Of a DNA stretch of 20,899 bases, positions 8,311 through 13,920 are shown piece after piece. The notes under the pieces were generated by a model. That model made no database searches. It worked only from the letters and a program-made list of their open reading frames with translations, and was not told the origin of the DNA. Position numbers and translations under genes: made by a program. The stretch is from positions 28,006 through 48,904 of IMG/VR virus record IMGVR_UViG_3300030390_001913, one strand, 5' to 3'. The stretch comes from a virus. Numbering within the stretch: position 1 is the stretch's first letter; the number at the start of each line of letters is the position of its first letter.

Positions 8311-8763
8311 CTAAATATTTTTGTCTCCAACCTTAGATTCAAAGCTTTTTGATTTCTTTATGACCTTTAAAAGAAAAGCACATTTTTCATATTCTTCAGT
8401 TTGAGTAAAATAACTTATCCCTAGTTTAAGTGATGTAATTAAATATTCGTCTGAATAGTATTTTAATGCGTCTATATGCGCTTCCTCATTTAAGTCAACG
8501 TCCTTGATATAACTCCAGGCTCTACTGTATGTAACAAATTCTCCTGCTTCTTTAATTTCATCTATATCAAATTCACCATTGGATTTTTTAAAAAATGTAA
8601 GTACCTTTTTATTAAAATTAATATGATTAAGTACAAGTTTTTTGTACATTCCAACATAATATACAGGAGATATTTTTAGATCATCATAAGTAGTCTTACC
8701 ATCAACAGATAGATCATCATTATCATGTGAAAATAAACCAAATATATTATCTATACTTACCAT
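8311..8763 (-). CDS. Hypothetical phage protein, 150 residues
   Basis: 150 residues, mixed alpha/beta to helical, acidic N-terminus (SHDNDDLSVDGKTTYDDLK) and Lys-rich C-terminus (LLKVIKKSKSFESKVGDK). Tyrosines and aromatic residues are frequent (SPVYYVGMYKKL, YYSDEYLITSLKLGISYFTQ). No recognisable domain. Its ATG directly follows the stop of the 61-residue gene (TAAATG), so the two are co-translated from the promoter-like element at 8974-9004. The downstream gap of 107 bases suggests this two-gene unit may end here. Confidence 0.75.
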   Translation of the reverse strand: MVSIDNIFGLFSHDNDDLSVDGKTTYDDLKISPVYYVGMYKKLVLNHINFNKKVLTFFKKSNGEFDIDEIKEAGEFVTYSRAWSYIKDVDLNEEAHIDALKYYSDEYLITSLKLGISYFTQTEEYEKCAFLLKVIKKSKSFESKVGDKNI

Positions 8764-8949
8764 TTAATATTCTTCTTTAGATTTTCCCCCTTTAATTCTA
8801 TAAAGAGCATACTCCCACTTTTCAGCTACTTCCTTAAATCGATGTTTATCTTGATCCTTCATAATCTCTATCTGTTTATCAAATAATAATTTTAAACCTT
8901 TTGACTCAACTTCGTAAAAAACATCGTATAATCTATCTTCACTACTCAT
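8764..8949 (-). CDS. Small charged helical protein, unknown
   Basis: 61 residues (MSSEDRLYDVFYEVESKGLK), highly charged and predicted helical, with RHRFKEVAEKWEYALYRIKGG-like basic/aromatic C-terminal half. No family recognised. First gene after the tRNA cluster; a promoter with the -33 TTG and -7 TATATTAA elements separated by 20 bases lies 25 bases upstream of its ATG. Small size, charge and promoter type fit an early host-takeover protein, but that is inference. Confidence 0.65.
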   Translation of the reverse strand: MSSEDRLYDVFYEVESKGLKLLFDKQIEIMKDQDKHRFKEVAEKWEYALYRIKGGKSKEEY

Positions 8950-8973
8950 TTGTGAAATTTTAAGTGGTTAATG

Positions 8974-9004
8974 TTAATATATGTTATAAATACTAGCAAT
9001 CCAA
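8974..9004 (-). promoter_or_regulatory. Candidate Bacteroidota-type promoter (-33 TTG / -7 TATATTAA)
   Basis: On the minus strand TTG (9004-9002) is followed by exactly 20 bases and TATATTAA (8981-8974). The spacing equals that in the five conserved promoter repeats elsewhere in the window, but the flanks are not conserved. It would drive the 61- and 150-residue protein genes. A TATTTATAAC motif lies within the spacer. Confidence 0.5.
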
Positions 9005-9080
9005 ATGATTTTATAAAGGAATTATCTGCGTTTAATAGAGTAGTTTTATTTAAACGATGATTGATGTGGGGATGTTGTAG

Positions 9081-9110
9081 TAATGCGTTAAATCGCATGA
9101 TAATGCGCAT
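9081..9110. repeat. GCG hairpin repeat downstream of tRNA cluster, copy 1
   Basis: The plus strand reads taatgcgttaaatcgcatga then taatgcgca. ATGCG and CGCAT form a five-base-pair stem around TTAAAT, followed by another ATGCGC. A nearly identical element occurs at 20580-20609, also just 3' of a tRNA gene. The 183-base gap 8950-9132 otherwise holds only the promoter at 8974-9004 and no gene. Confidence 0.7.
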
Positions 9111-9132
9111 ATTATATATATTAAACGCGAGG

Positions 9133-9209
9133 TAGGCAAGAAGAGACTTGAACTCTTATGTAACCAATTACTCTTTCTACAAGGTATAAGCTTGAGGAGA
9201 TACATGCCT
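9133..9209 (-). tRNA. Aberrant tRNA-like sequence, possible D-armless tRNA-Ile(UAU)
   Basis: 77 bases, six bases from tRNA-Arg in the cluster. Visible tRNA parts are: an acceptor stem AGGCATG/CTTGCCT with one T-T mismatch and an A after it; a perfect T-arm AAGAG-TTCAAGT-CTCTT; and a four-base-pair arm CAAG/CTTG with a seven-base loop CTTATAC, whose central triplet TAT would read the ATA codon, with A at position 37. Between acceptor and this arm only eight bases remain, so there is no D-arm. In the variable region is GTAA-TTGG-TTAC, which looks like a D-loop sequence (TTGGTTA) in the wrong place or a long extra arm. It may be a degenerate tRNA, a genuinely unusual tRNA, or a tRNA mimic. ATA is a very common codon in this genome. 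Confidence 0.5.
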
Positions 9210-9215
9210 ATATAG

Positions 9216-9289
9216 TGAACCAAACAGGACTCGAACCTGTGACCACCTCCTTAGAAGGGAGGTGCTCTATCCATCTGAGCTATTGGTCC
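9216..9289 (-). tRNA. tRNA-Arg(UCU)
   Basis: 74 bases with a full cloverleaf: acceptor GGACCAA/TTGGTTC with one G-T pair, D-arm AGCTC...GAGC, anticodon stem CCTCC/GGAGG with loop CTTCTAA (anticodon TCT), T-arm ACAGG-TTCGAGT-CCTGT and discriminator A. CCA is not encoded. It reads AGA, the dominant arginine codon of this phage. Confidence 0.95.
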
Positions 9290-9309
9290 ATGTATTTACT
9301 TATGAAGGG

Positions 9310-9395
9310 TACTCGGGGTGGGAATCGAACCCACACTCACCATTCGGCGAATCAGATTTTAAGTCTGACGTGTCTACCAATTCCACCACCCGAGC
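9310..9395 (-). tRNA. tRNA-Leu(UAA)
   Basis: 86 bases, class II with a long variable arm. Acceptor GCTCGGG/CCCGAGT, D-arm with GGTAGAC, anticodon stem TCAGA/TCTGA with loop CTTAAAA (anticodon TAA), variable arm about 9331-9349, T-arm GTGGG-TTCGATT-CCCAC, discriminator A, no encoded CCA. It reads TTA, the preferred leucine codon here. First tRNA of the cluster in transcription order. Confidence 0.95.
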
Positions 9396-9408
9396 ATTCG
9401 AGGGGGTT

Positions 9409-9621
9409 TTAATTATGAAACATCCTAGTTGGAGGTTTATTGATATCTTCTATTTTAGATTGAAGTTCTTCCATAGCTTTATCAATTTTTGGAATTTCAA
9501 TATTAACATCTACAGAATGGGGATTAGCAGGATGAAAACTCCAATATTCATCTCTAATTTTAGATAATTGAATAAGTTCATTAATTAATTCTGCTTTAGG
9601 ATCTTTTTTTGTTTTTGACAT
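9409..9621 (-). CDS. Small hypothetical protein, 70 residues
   Basis: Start set at the ATG at 9621 (MSKTKKDPKAELINELIQLS) because it has the AATAAAGTTATG context shared by many genes here; an upstream start at 9657 would overlap the preceding gene by 26 bases. The protein is helical with an aromatic EYWSFHPANPHS turn in the middle and a C-terminal helix (IDKAMEELQSKIEDINK). No family recognised. Last protein gene before the tRNA cluster, probably co-transcribed with the tRNAs. Confidence 0.7.
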   Translation of the reverse strand: MSKTKKDPKAELINELIQLSKIRDEYWSFHPANPHSVDVNIEIPKIDKAMEELQSKIEDINKPPTRMFHN

Positions 9622-9631
9622 AACTTTATTT

Positions 9632-9829
9632 TTAGCAATCCCAATCTTCTGCTGCAATTTGTAATGCTAGCAAAGGAGAGGTATTGGGGTTAGATTTAAT
9701 TTCATTTAAGGCTGCATATACAACTTCAACTATTAATCCATGAATCTTAACTCTTTCTAATATAGAATCAATTTCAATAACTTCATCTGAAGTACATATT
9801 TCTAAAAAATCTTTACGGATTTTATTCAT
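9632..9829 (-). CDS. Small hypothetical protein, 65 residues
   Basis: The start is taken as the ATG at 9829 (MNKIRKDFLEICTSDEVIEI) preceded by GAAATAAAG; an alternative ATG at 9847 would add six residues and overlap the upstream gene more deeply. Helical, with hydrophobic segments LIVEVVYAALNEI and SPLLALQIAAEDWDC near the C-terminus. No motif recognised. It overlaps the end of the 149-residue gene by eight bases, so translation is probably coupled. Confidence 0.7.
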   Translation of the reverse strand: MNKIRKDFLEICTSDEVIEIDSILERVKIHGLIVEVVYAALNEIKSNPNTSPLLALQIAAEDWDC

Positions 9830-10271
9830 CTTTATTTCTTCCATCATATTGTGTTTTTTGTAATTCTGTCATATCTTTTTCCTCAACTCTTTGAAGTCCT
9901 TTCTTTTTAGCTTCTGCATCAACTGCTTGAGTAAGGGCATATGCAAATCCCATAGGAAATTGTTTTAAACATTCTTCTCTACCTAATTGTTTATAAAGTT
10001 TTTGTAATTGTTTTACTGTTCTTTGTCTTTCTTTATAAACATCATAATCTTCATTTTCAAGTCTTTTTCCACTTATATCAAGACCTGCAAATAATGAAAT
10101 TTCTCCATCTGCTATACCTCTAGCAAATTCCTTAGCTAATTTTTTCTGATTTTTTTCCTTAAATTCTTTAGTTTTAGGATCATCTTTACGCATTGTAAGT
10201 CCTTCATCACCAAAGGTAATTAAAGTATCATTATTTTCTTGATAATCTTTTTTGTTTAAATTGTCGCTCAT
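9822..10271 (-). CDS. Hypothetical phage protein, 149 residues, charged
   Basis: 149 residues (MSDNLNKKDYQENNDTLITF), very rich in Lys, Glu and Asp, mostly helical, with a central GIADGEISLFAGLDISGKRL segment and a Gln-rich helix TVKQLQKLYKQLGREECLKQ. No recognised domain. The start has the AATAAAAAGTTATG context, and a promoter-like TTG-20-TATATTTA element lies just upstream at 10284-10314, so it heads a short operon (149, 65 and 70 residues, then tRNAs). Confidence 0.75.
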   Translation of the reverse strand: MSDNLNKKDYQENNDTLITFGDEGLTMRKDDPKTKEFKEKNQKKLAKEFARGIADGEISLFAGLDISGKRLENEDYDVYKERQRTVKQLQKLYKQLGREECLKQFPMGFAYALTQAVDAEAKKKGLQRVEEKDMTELQKTQYDGRNKDE

Positions 10272-10283
10272 AACTTTTTATTT

Positions 10284-10314
10284 TAAATATAATAATTATT
10301 TTTTATTTTTCCAA
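10284..10314 (-). promoter_or_regulatory. Candidate Bacteroidota-type promoter (-33 TTG / -7 TATATTTA)
   Basis: On the minus strand TTGG begins at 10314 and TATATTTA occupies 10291-10284, with exactly 20 bases between TTG and the -7 box, as in the five conserved promoter repeats. The spacer is nearly pure A/T, and the outer conserved blocks are absent, so this is an independent, unrelated copy of the core. It lies 13 bases before the ATG at 10271. Confidence 0.5.
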
Positions 10315-10320
10315 ACTATA

Positions 10321-10971
10321 TTATAGAATGATTACACTAATTTGATTTTCTATTACTTCGGTTTGACCTAAATCTGTATTAAATTGAGTTTCTATAAAAA
10401 TATTAATTGTATCACCTACCATTTCATTATCTAAAAATATATTTTGAGTAGGTTGATAGTTATATTTAGAGTATGTTCCTAATAGAGTATAGGCCGCTGG
10501 ATGATCAAAATCAAAATATCTTGGAAGTTGATATCCTACAACATTTAAAGGAGGGTATAACTGTACCATATCAGTTAATGTAATTTCTAAATCTCCAATA
10601 TAAATAGGATCATCCAAAGTATTACTATTAAACCAACCCAAATAAGAATACATAGGGGTTTGAAATGTTAAAGTATCTAATACAACCCAATAATCAGAAT
10701 CAAATCTAGCTTCAATTAGAGGAATACCATTTAAAATATACTCATCATTTAAGGGTGTAGTATAACCTGATATTTGAAAGTAATTTAAATTATCCCACTC
10801 TACTTCATAATAACCCTCTGTATTAGTATACATTAATTGATTTTTATAAATCACTTCATATACAGTTTCACAATCCCCACTACATGGTGGGGGGTATAAA
10901 TGAATATCTTCTTTAACACATGAAGAAAGAGTTAATATTAAAAGGATTTGGAATATAAATATATTTTTCAT
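10321..10971 (-). CDS. Phage-encoded lipoprotein, probably exported to host cell surface
   Basis: 216 residues with a lipoprotein signal peptide: MKN, a hydrophobic core (IFIFQILLILTLSS) and a lipobox LSSC with Cys18 as the lipidated residue. After cleavage the mature start is Cys-Val-Lys-Glu-Asp. An acidic patch after Lys near +3 to +5 is the known lipoprotein export signal that takes Bacteroidota lipoproteins to the outside of the outer membrane. The rest is beta-rich, with many Tyr/Asn/Asp residues, a second Cys pair near 30-35 (PPPCSGDCETVYE) and no obvious enzyme motif; it resembles an Ig-like or beta-sandwich surface protein. It follows the 111-residue gene by four bases and probably shares the promoter repeat at 11346-11414. 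A receptor-blocking superinfection-exclusion role like that of T5 Llp is plausible but unproved. A virion role is also possible. Confidence 0.8.
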   Translation of the reverse strand: MKNIFIFQILLILTLSSCVKEDIHLYPPPCSGDCETVYEVIYKNQLMYTNTEGYYEVEWDNLNYFQISGYTTPLNDEYILNGIPLIEARFDSDYWVVLDTLTFQTPMYSYLGWFNSNTLDDPIYIGDLEITLTDMVQLYPPLNVVGYQLPRYFDFDHPAAYTLLGTYSKYNYQPTQNIFLDNEMVGDTINIFIETQFNTDLGQTEVIENQISVIIL

Positions 10972-10975
10972 AATT

Positions 10976-11311
10976 TTATTTTTTAACTAATAAACTTGGT
11001 GAAACTCTCATCATAGCTCCATTGCTGTTTTTAACTCCAATATTTTTACTATTAATTTTATAAATAGTAAATTCATCATTAGGATTAACTTTTTTATGAT
11101 TAATACCAACTATATCTCCAACATTAAATTCGGCTTTTGTAAAAAGTTTTGTAGGTTCATAACCTGCTTTAGCAGTCATTTTACTTCTTAATTCATTAGA
11201 ATTAAAAGAAATATTACCTAAAGAAATGGTAACACCAAAATCTTTTTCTAATTGCTTAACTGCTTTTGAAAATTCACCTCTAAATTCTTGTACTTTTTGT
11301 TTATTTAACAT
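10976..11311 (-). CDS. Small protein with predicted KOW/SH3-like C-terminal barrel
   Basis: 111 residues. The N-terminal half is helical and charged (QEFRGEFSKAVKQLEKDFGV). The C-terminal half (about 65-111: FNVGDIVGINHKKVNPNDEF, TIYKINSKNIGVKN, MMRVSPSLLVKK) has the alternating beta pattern FxxGDxV..........YxI......V......RVsp..L of small SH3/KOW-like barrels that bind nucleic acid or protein. This is a pattern-based guess. It is the first gene after a promoter repeat (-7 box at 11368-11361) and has the AATAAAGGTTATG start, so it is likely expressed early or in the middle phase. Confidence 0.75.
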   Translation of the reverse strand: MLNKQKVQEFRGEFSKAVKQLEKDFGVTISLGNISFNSNELRSKMTAKAGYEPTKLFTKAEFNVGDIVGINHKKVNPNDEFTIYKINSKNIGVKNSNGAMMRVSPSLLVKK

Positions 11312-11345
11312 AACCTTTATTTTAATTATAAATGCTTGACTTCAT

Positions 11346-11414
11346 GCCTCATTTACCCCGTAAATATACGAAAGCTATTTGGCTTCTCCAAGCATTTTAG
11401 CGGAAGTCTTTAAA
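11346..11414 (-). promoter_or_regulatory. Conserved promoter repeat, copy 1
   Basis: On the minus strand: TTTAAAGACTTCCGC, then TTGG with TTG at 11391-11389, a 20-base spacer ending TTTCG, TATATTTA at 11368-11361, then ACGGGGTAAATGAGGC. The same blocks occur at 13364, 14525, 14907 and 16874 with the same spacing. TTG/TATATTTA fits the Bacteroidota -33/-7 consensus (TTG, TAnnTTTG). It drives the 111-residue gene and the lipoprotein. In this copy the bases after TTGG (AGAAGCCAA) can fold back on it. Confidence 0.8.
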
Positions 11415-11418
11415 AAAT

Positions 11419-11592
11419 CTAGCGATTTTTATATTGAAGTTCTTGTCTTAAATATTCAATTTCACGCTTAGCCTCTGCTATATTCCTATCATCAAGTAAT
11501 TCTTGTATATAAGTAACTTTTTTATACATTTCATCAACTTTAATGTAGTTTTCATTTATATTATTTTCAAGCCTTTCTATTATTCCTTTCAT
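11419..11592 (-). CDS. 57-residue coiled-coil microprotein
   Basis: An open frame from ATG at 11592 to TAG at 11419, below usual length cut-offs. It begins MKGIIERLENNINENY and ends EAKREIEYLRQELQYKNR. Charged residues and regularly spaced Ile/Leu give a strong coiled-coil look over nearly the whole length, and codon use (ATA, GAA, AAA, AGG, TTA) matches neighbours. It fills the space between a putative terminator at 11617-11633 and promoter copy 1, whose outer block begins five bases after its stop. No family recognised; oligomeric regulators or anti-host proteins of this form are common in phages. Confidence 0.7.
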   Translation of the reverse strand: MKGIIERLENNINENYIKVDEMYKKVTYIQELLDDRNIAEAKREIEYLRQELQYKNR

Positions 11593-11616
11593 ATTGTTAG
11601 TTTAAAATTATCTCTC

Positions 11617-11633
11617 AAAAAGGTCTCCCTTCT
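11617..11633 (-). terminator. Candidate intrinsic terminator with GAGA tetraloop
   Basis: On the minus strand AGAAGG-GAGA-CCTTTTT can form a six-base-pair stem (one G-T pair) closed by a GNRA tetraloop and ending in five Ts. It lies 36 bases after the stop of the 124-residue gene. The stem is short, so efficiency is uncertain. The remaining bases of gap 11593-11668 show no gene. Confidence 0.45.
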
Positions 11634-11668
11634 ACATATATTACTACTTACATACGTATATATCAGCA

Positions 11669-12043
11669 TTATGGTGTGAGTTCTAAGCCAATGTTACCAG
11701 TACTTCTCATTTTTGATGTACCAGCATCTACGTCTTCAGTAGGAGTGAATTTATATGAAACAGCAGTAGGTGGAGTTCTTTTACAAACAATTGAAGATTT
11801 ATATGATGATGTAACAAATCCATCAGCGGGAATGTTTGTGAGTGAAGCATATTGACCTAATGCGTTAGTTGGTTTATTAAAGTCATATGATCCAGTAGCG
11901 TTAGGAATAGTTTCCATTACAAAATAACCCGACCCACTTAAATTAGTTGGAATTGCCATAACGAAGGTATATTCTACGCCCGCCGTAAGTAACGGATTGT
12001 CTATTCCTTCTCCTGATAGTTCTGCTCCTGTATATGTTGCCAT
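11669..12043 (-). CDS. Beta-rich small protein, possible virion decoration or fibre component
   Basis: 124 residues (MATYTGAELSGEGIDNPLLT) rich in Thr, Ser, Gly and Pro and poor in Lys/Glu, unlike the charged regulators around it. Predicted mostly beta (VEYTFVMAIPTNLSGSGYFV, AVSYKFTPTEDVDAGTSK). Composition resembles phage capsid-decoration or fibre-attachment proteins, but there is no recognised family. It stands as a single gene: a TATTTATAAC motif lies 11 bases before the ATG and a probable terminator follows, which also suggests separate, perhaps late, expression. Confidence 0.75.
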   Translation of the reverse strand: MATYTGAELSGEGIDNPLLTAGVEYTFVMAIPTNLSGSGYFVMETIPNATGSYDFNKPTNALGQYASLTNIPADGFVTSSYKSSIVCKRTPPTAVSYKFTPTEDVDAGTSKMRSTGNIGLELTP

Positions 12044-12068
12044 GCTGAAATTTTGTTATAAATATATG

Positions 12069-12497
12069 CTAGTTGTGGGTTCCATTTATAATAGCGGAGG
12101 AGCTTAAGCCTTCATAGCGAGGTAAGTAAATAATTTCACCTATATGCTCACTTCCTATAATGGGCTTTTCTCTATAGTCATCACCTATTATCATATATTG
12201 AGGAGAATGCGCTTTAATTAAATTGCGAAGCATATCATCACTATGAAAAGCGTAAACTTCATCAACCCATCTTATCGCGTGGAGGAATTCCATACGGTTT
12301 TTTAGAGTATTAATTGGTCGCGAAGAGCCTTTCTTTTCCTTAATTCTCTCATCCGTATCAACTCCAACTACTATTTTCCAACTGAAGCTCCTAAATTCAT
12401 CACATGCTATCTCATGCGCTTTTTCGAAGAGTTTAATGTGCCCCATATGAAGCACATCAAACGTTCCATTTATCCAAATAACTTCATTACGCTGCAT
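12069..12497 (-). CDS. RfaE/HldE-type (cytidylyltransferase family) sugar-phosphate nucleotidyltransferase
   Basis: 142 residues, the size of a free-standing cytidylyltransferase-fold enzyme. Motif 1 is NGTFDVLHMGHIKLFEKA with His17 and His20 of HxGH, which bind the nucleotide phosphates. GVDTDERIKEKKGSSRPINT holds the sugar-phosphate/nucleotide loop with SRP and a later NRMEFL helix. GDDY at 105-108 and SSSAIING at 132-139 replace the usual GGDY and STT.II motifs. The SRPIN...R pattern is closer to the C-terminal domain of HldE (ADP-heptose synthase) than to TagD. Expected reaction: sugar 1-phosphate plus ATP or CTP to NDP-sugar plus pyrophosphate. The start overlaps the DUF932 gene by 11 bases. 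A heptosyltransferase-like gene is at 19628-20557 in the same window. No kinase domain is fused. Confidence 0.85.
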   Translation of the reverse strand: MQRNEVIWINGTFDVLHMGHIKLFEKAHEIACDEFRSFSWKIVVGVDTDERIKEKKGSSRPINTLKNRMEFLHAIRWVDEVYAFHSDDMLRNLIKAHSPQYMIIGDDYREKPIIGSEHIGEIIYLPRYEGLSSSAIINGTHN

Positions 12498-13317
12498 AAG
12501 ATAATGCTACATTAAATAATTCTTTGTTGATTTTTATATCTTGCTTGAAGTTTTTAATTACGCGAGCTTGTCTAACTTTACCACCTGCTCTATATTGAAA
12601 ATCTCCTTCAATTAATTTTTCCTGAACTACATTAAATACTGACCAAAGATCTGAGCCTCTATCTTCTTTACGTGTGGGAGTTGTTAATTCTTTTAAATCA
12701 ACTTCAATACGATTCATTTCCTTTTTTGTAAATCTCGCATTTAACGCATCTTTAGCAAAGGCAAGTATTTGCTCTTCCGCCATTTCAATTGCTTTCATCT
12801 TATTCATCGACTCTACTGTTAATGGTAATTTCCCAACCATTTCTTTAATCATATCTTGTAGATCTTCAAACGAATAACCCATATGACGCATTTTAACTGA
12901 TTCAAATTGCTCATCTGCAATAACTAAGCCATTTGAGCAAATCATTCTATATAACCCTGCTTGAAATTTAAATGCATTTTTACCATCATGTGAATTCGTC
13001 AACATAATTTGTGGGAAAACTGTATCTCCATCTTCTCCATTAATTACTACATCATCATTTCTAAACACTAGTAAGTGCTTTTGAAATCCTTTTGTATGTT
13101 TAGTTCTTGCTTTTACTTCTTTAGCTTCAATTGGCTTCCAACCTAAAACTTCCATATCATCAATTACACGCTCCGTTGGAATATGTGTATAATGTTTTGA
13201 AACCTCATCTGATGGGCTTTGTGCAAATACTGATGGAGCCATGCTCATAATATTTGCTTTTGTTAAATACTTTGCTGAATTAGCTAACTCTTGTGGGTTT
13301 ACGATTAAATCTGACAT
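12487..13317 (-). CDS. DUF932 family phage/plasmid protein
   Basis: 276 residues. Residues 104-133 (MLTNSHDGKNAFKFQAGLYR followed by MICSNGLVIA) carry the DUF932 hallmark: NSHDG, then a hydrophobic GL(F/Y)R(M/L)(V/I)CSNGL. The family is widespread in phages, plasmids and mobile elements, is often highly expressed early, and has no settled biochemical role; links to anti-host or replication functions are only suggestive. The N-terminus has VIDDMEVLGWKPIEAKEVKA, which is also typical. It is the first gene after promoter repeat copy 2 and has the AATAAAAGTTATG start context. Full length, no missing segments. Confidence 0.88.
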   Translation of the reverse strand: MSDLIVNPQELANSAKYLTKANIMSMAPSVFAQSPSDEVSKHYTHIPTERVIDDMEVLGWKPIEAKEVKARTKHTKGFQKHLLVFRNDDVVINGEDGDTVFPQIMLTNSHDGKNAFKFQAGLYRMICSNGLVIADEQFESVKMRHMGYSFEDLQDMIKEMVGKLPLTVESMNKMKAIEMAEEQILAFAKDALNARFTKKEMNRIEVDLKELTTPTRKEDRGSDLWSVFNVVQEKLIEGDFQYRAGGKVRQARVIKNFKQDIKINKELFNVALSYAA

Positions 13318-13363
13318 AACTTTTATTTATTTAAATTATTAAAACGTGTTCTATTGGCTTCGC

Positions 13364-13432
13364 GCCTCATTTACCCCGTAAATATACGAACCCTCTCTCG
13401 CTTCTCCACGCGATTTACCGGAAGCCTTTAAG
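13364..13432 (-). promoter_or_regulatory. Conserved promoter repeat, copy 2
   Basis: Minus strand: CTTAAAGGCTTCCGG, GTGG in place of TTGG (GTG at 13409-13407), 20 bases ending GGTTCG, TATATTTA at 13386-13379, ACGGGGTAAATGAGGC. It shares the longest downstream identity with copy 5 (GAAGCCAATAGAACAC). It drives the DUF932 gene and the nucleotidyltransferase. Confidence 0.8.
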
Positions 13433-13508
13433 AAATTGTTGCTAATGTAAACACTACAATCATAAGTGTTATATAAATCGCTGAAGATATGTCTATTTTA
13501 CGTTTCAT
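13428..13508 (-). CDS. Possible 26-residue single-pass membrane peptide
   Basis: ATG at 13508 to TAA at 13428. The peptide has a basic N-terminus (MKRKIDISSA) followed by a clean hydrophobic helix (IYITLMIVVFTLATIS). A basic head plus one membrane span is typical of phage-encoded membrane micropeptides. Its stop lies inside the outer block of promoter copy 2. The usual A-rich start context is missing upstream, so expression is uncertain. Confidence 0.4.
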   Translation of the reverse strand: MKRKIDISSAIYITLMIVVFTLATIS

Positions 13509-13574
13509 GGCGATATATATGGGTTTTAAGCCAATAACTGCGGTTACTCATATTACTCTGTGATGAAGTAGCTA

Positions 13575-13820
13575 TTACGTTATATACATATATCTCCTAT
13601 CGATGCCAAAAAATCGTCGTTCGCTACGAGTTGCGCCCTGCGGATTTTTATTGCCATTTTCCCATATGGCCCTTGCATGAATATATTTGTATATATCATC
13701 GATGTTTGAGTTACGTTTGCGAACTATGAAGAGCGCTACACCCTTTATTTGGCATATCCACGCGCGATGGACGGCGGCGCGCCGTGGGTATTTATACCGC
13801 ATATACGCCGTACGCCGCAT
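13575..13820 (-). CDS. Doubtful Arg-rich ORF in structured region, 81 codons
   Basis: The frame runs from ATG at 13820 (MRRTAYMRYKYPRRAAVHRA) to TAA at 13575. The product is unusually rich in Arg and Tyr. The only stretch that looks protein-like is near residues 52-72 (IWENGNKNPQGATRSERRFF). Codon choice and G+C are quite unlike the surrounding phage genes, the usual A-rich start context is absent, and the frame runs straight through a strong hairpin (13754-13791). It may be a chance opening in structured DNA or a recently acquired gene. Confidence 0.3.
   Translation of the reverse strand: MRRTAYMRYKYPRRAAVHRAWICQIKGVALFIVRKRNSNIDDIYKYIHARAIWENGNKNPQGATRSERRFFGIDRRYMYIT
13754..13791. other. 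Strong hairpin in structured region
   Basis: ATATCCACG-CGCG on the left pairs with CGCG-C-CGTGGGTAT on the right: 13 base pairs with one G-T pair and one bulged C, around an 11-base loop. It contains GGCGCGCC. No T-run follows in either direction, so it is not a simple terminator. Confidence 0.65.
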
Positions 13821-13881
13821 GACCTACTATGGTAGTTATTATATATCCAGTACGTAGCACCTAGGTAATATTATATAGTAA

Positions 13882-13920
13882 GGTACCCACCGCGGTAGGT
13901 TATGTCACCGCGGGAGTACC
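13882..13920. other. Strong hairpin in structured region (GGTAC..CCGCGG)
   Basis: GGTACCCACCGCGG and CCGCGGGAGTACC flank a 12-base loop. GGTAC pairs with GTACC and CCGCGG with CCGCGG, separated by a small internal loop; because CCGCGG is itself palindromic, intermolecular or cruciform pairing is also possible. It lies about 50 bases beyond the upstream gene's stop at 13970, so it would be transcribed as part of the 3' region of the cysteine-peptidase-like gene. Confidence 0.65.

Noticed and set aside
9081-9395. Integration (att) site at the tRNA cluster
   Set aside because: No integrase and no duplicated tRNA 3' end are present, and the gene content is that of a lytic T4-like phage.
9215-9567. 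Plus-strand frames across 9215-9412 and 9262-9567
   Set aside because: They run antisense through tRNA-Arg, tRNA-Leu and the 70-residue gene. Motifs such as GVRTHTH-like strings are typical artefacts of translating tRNA complements.
13882-13920. Hairpin as a terminator for the cysteine-peptidase-like gene
   Set aside because: The stem is strong but no U-tract follows in the transcription direction.
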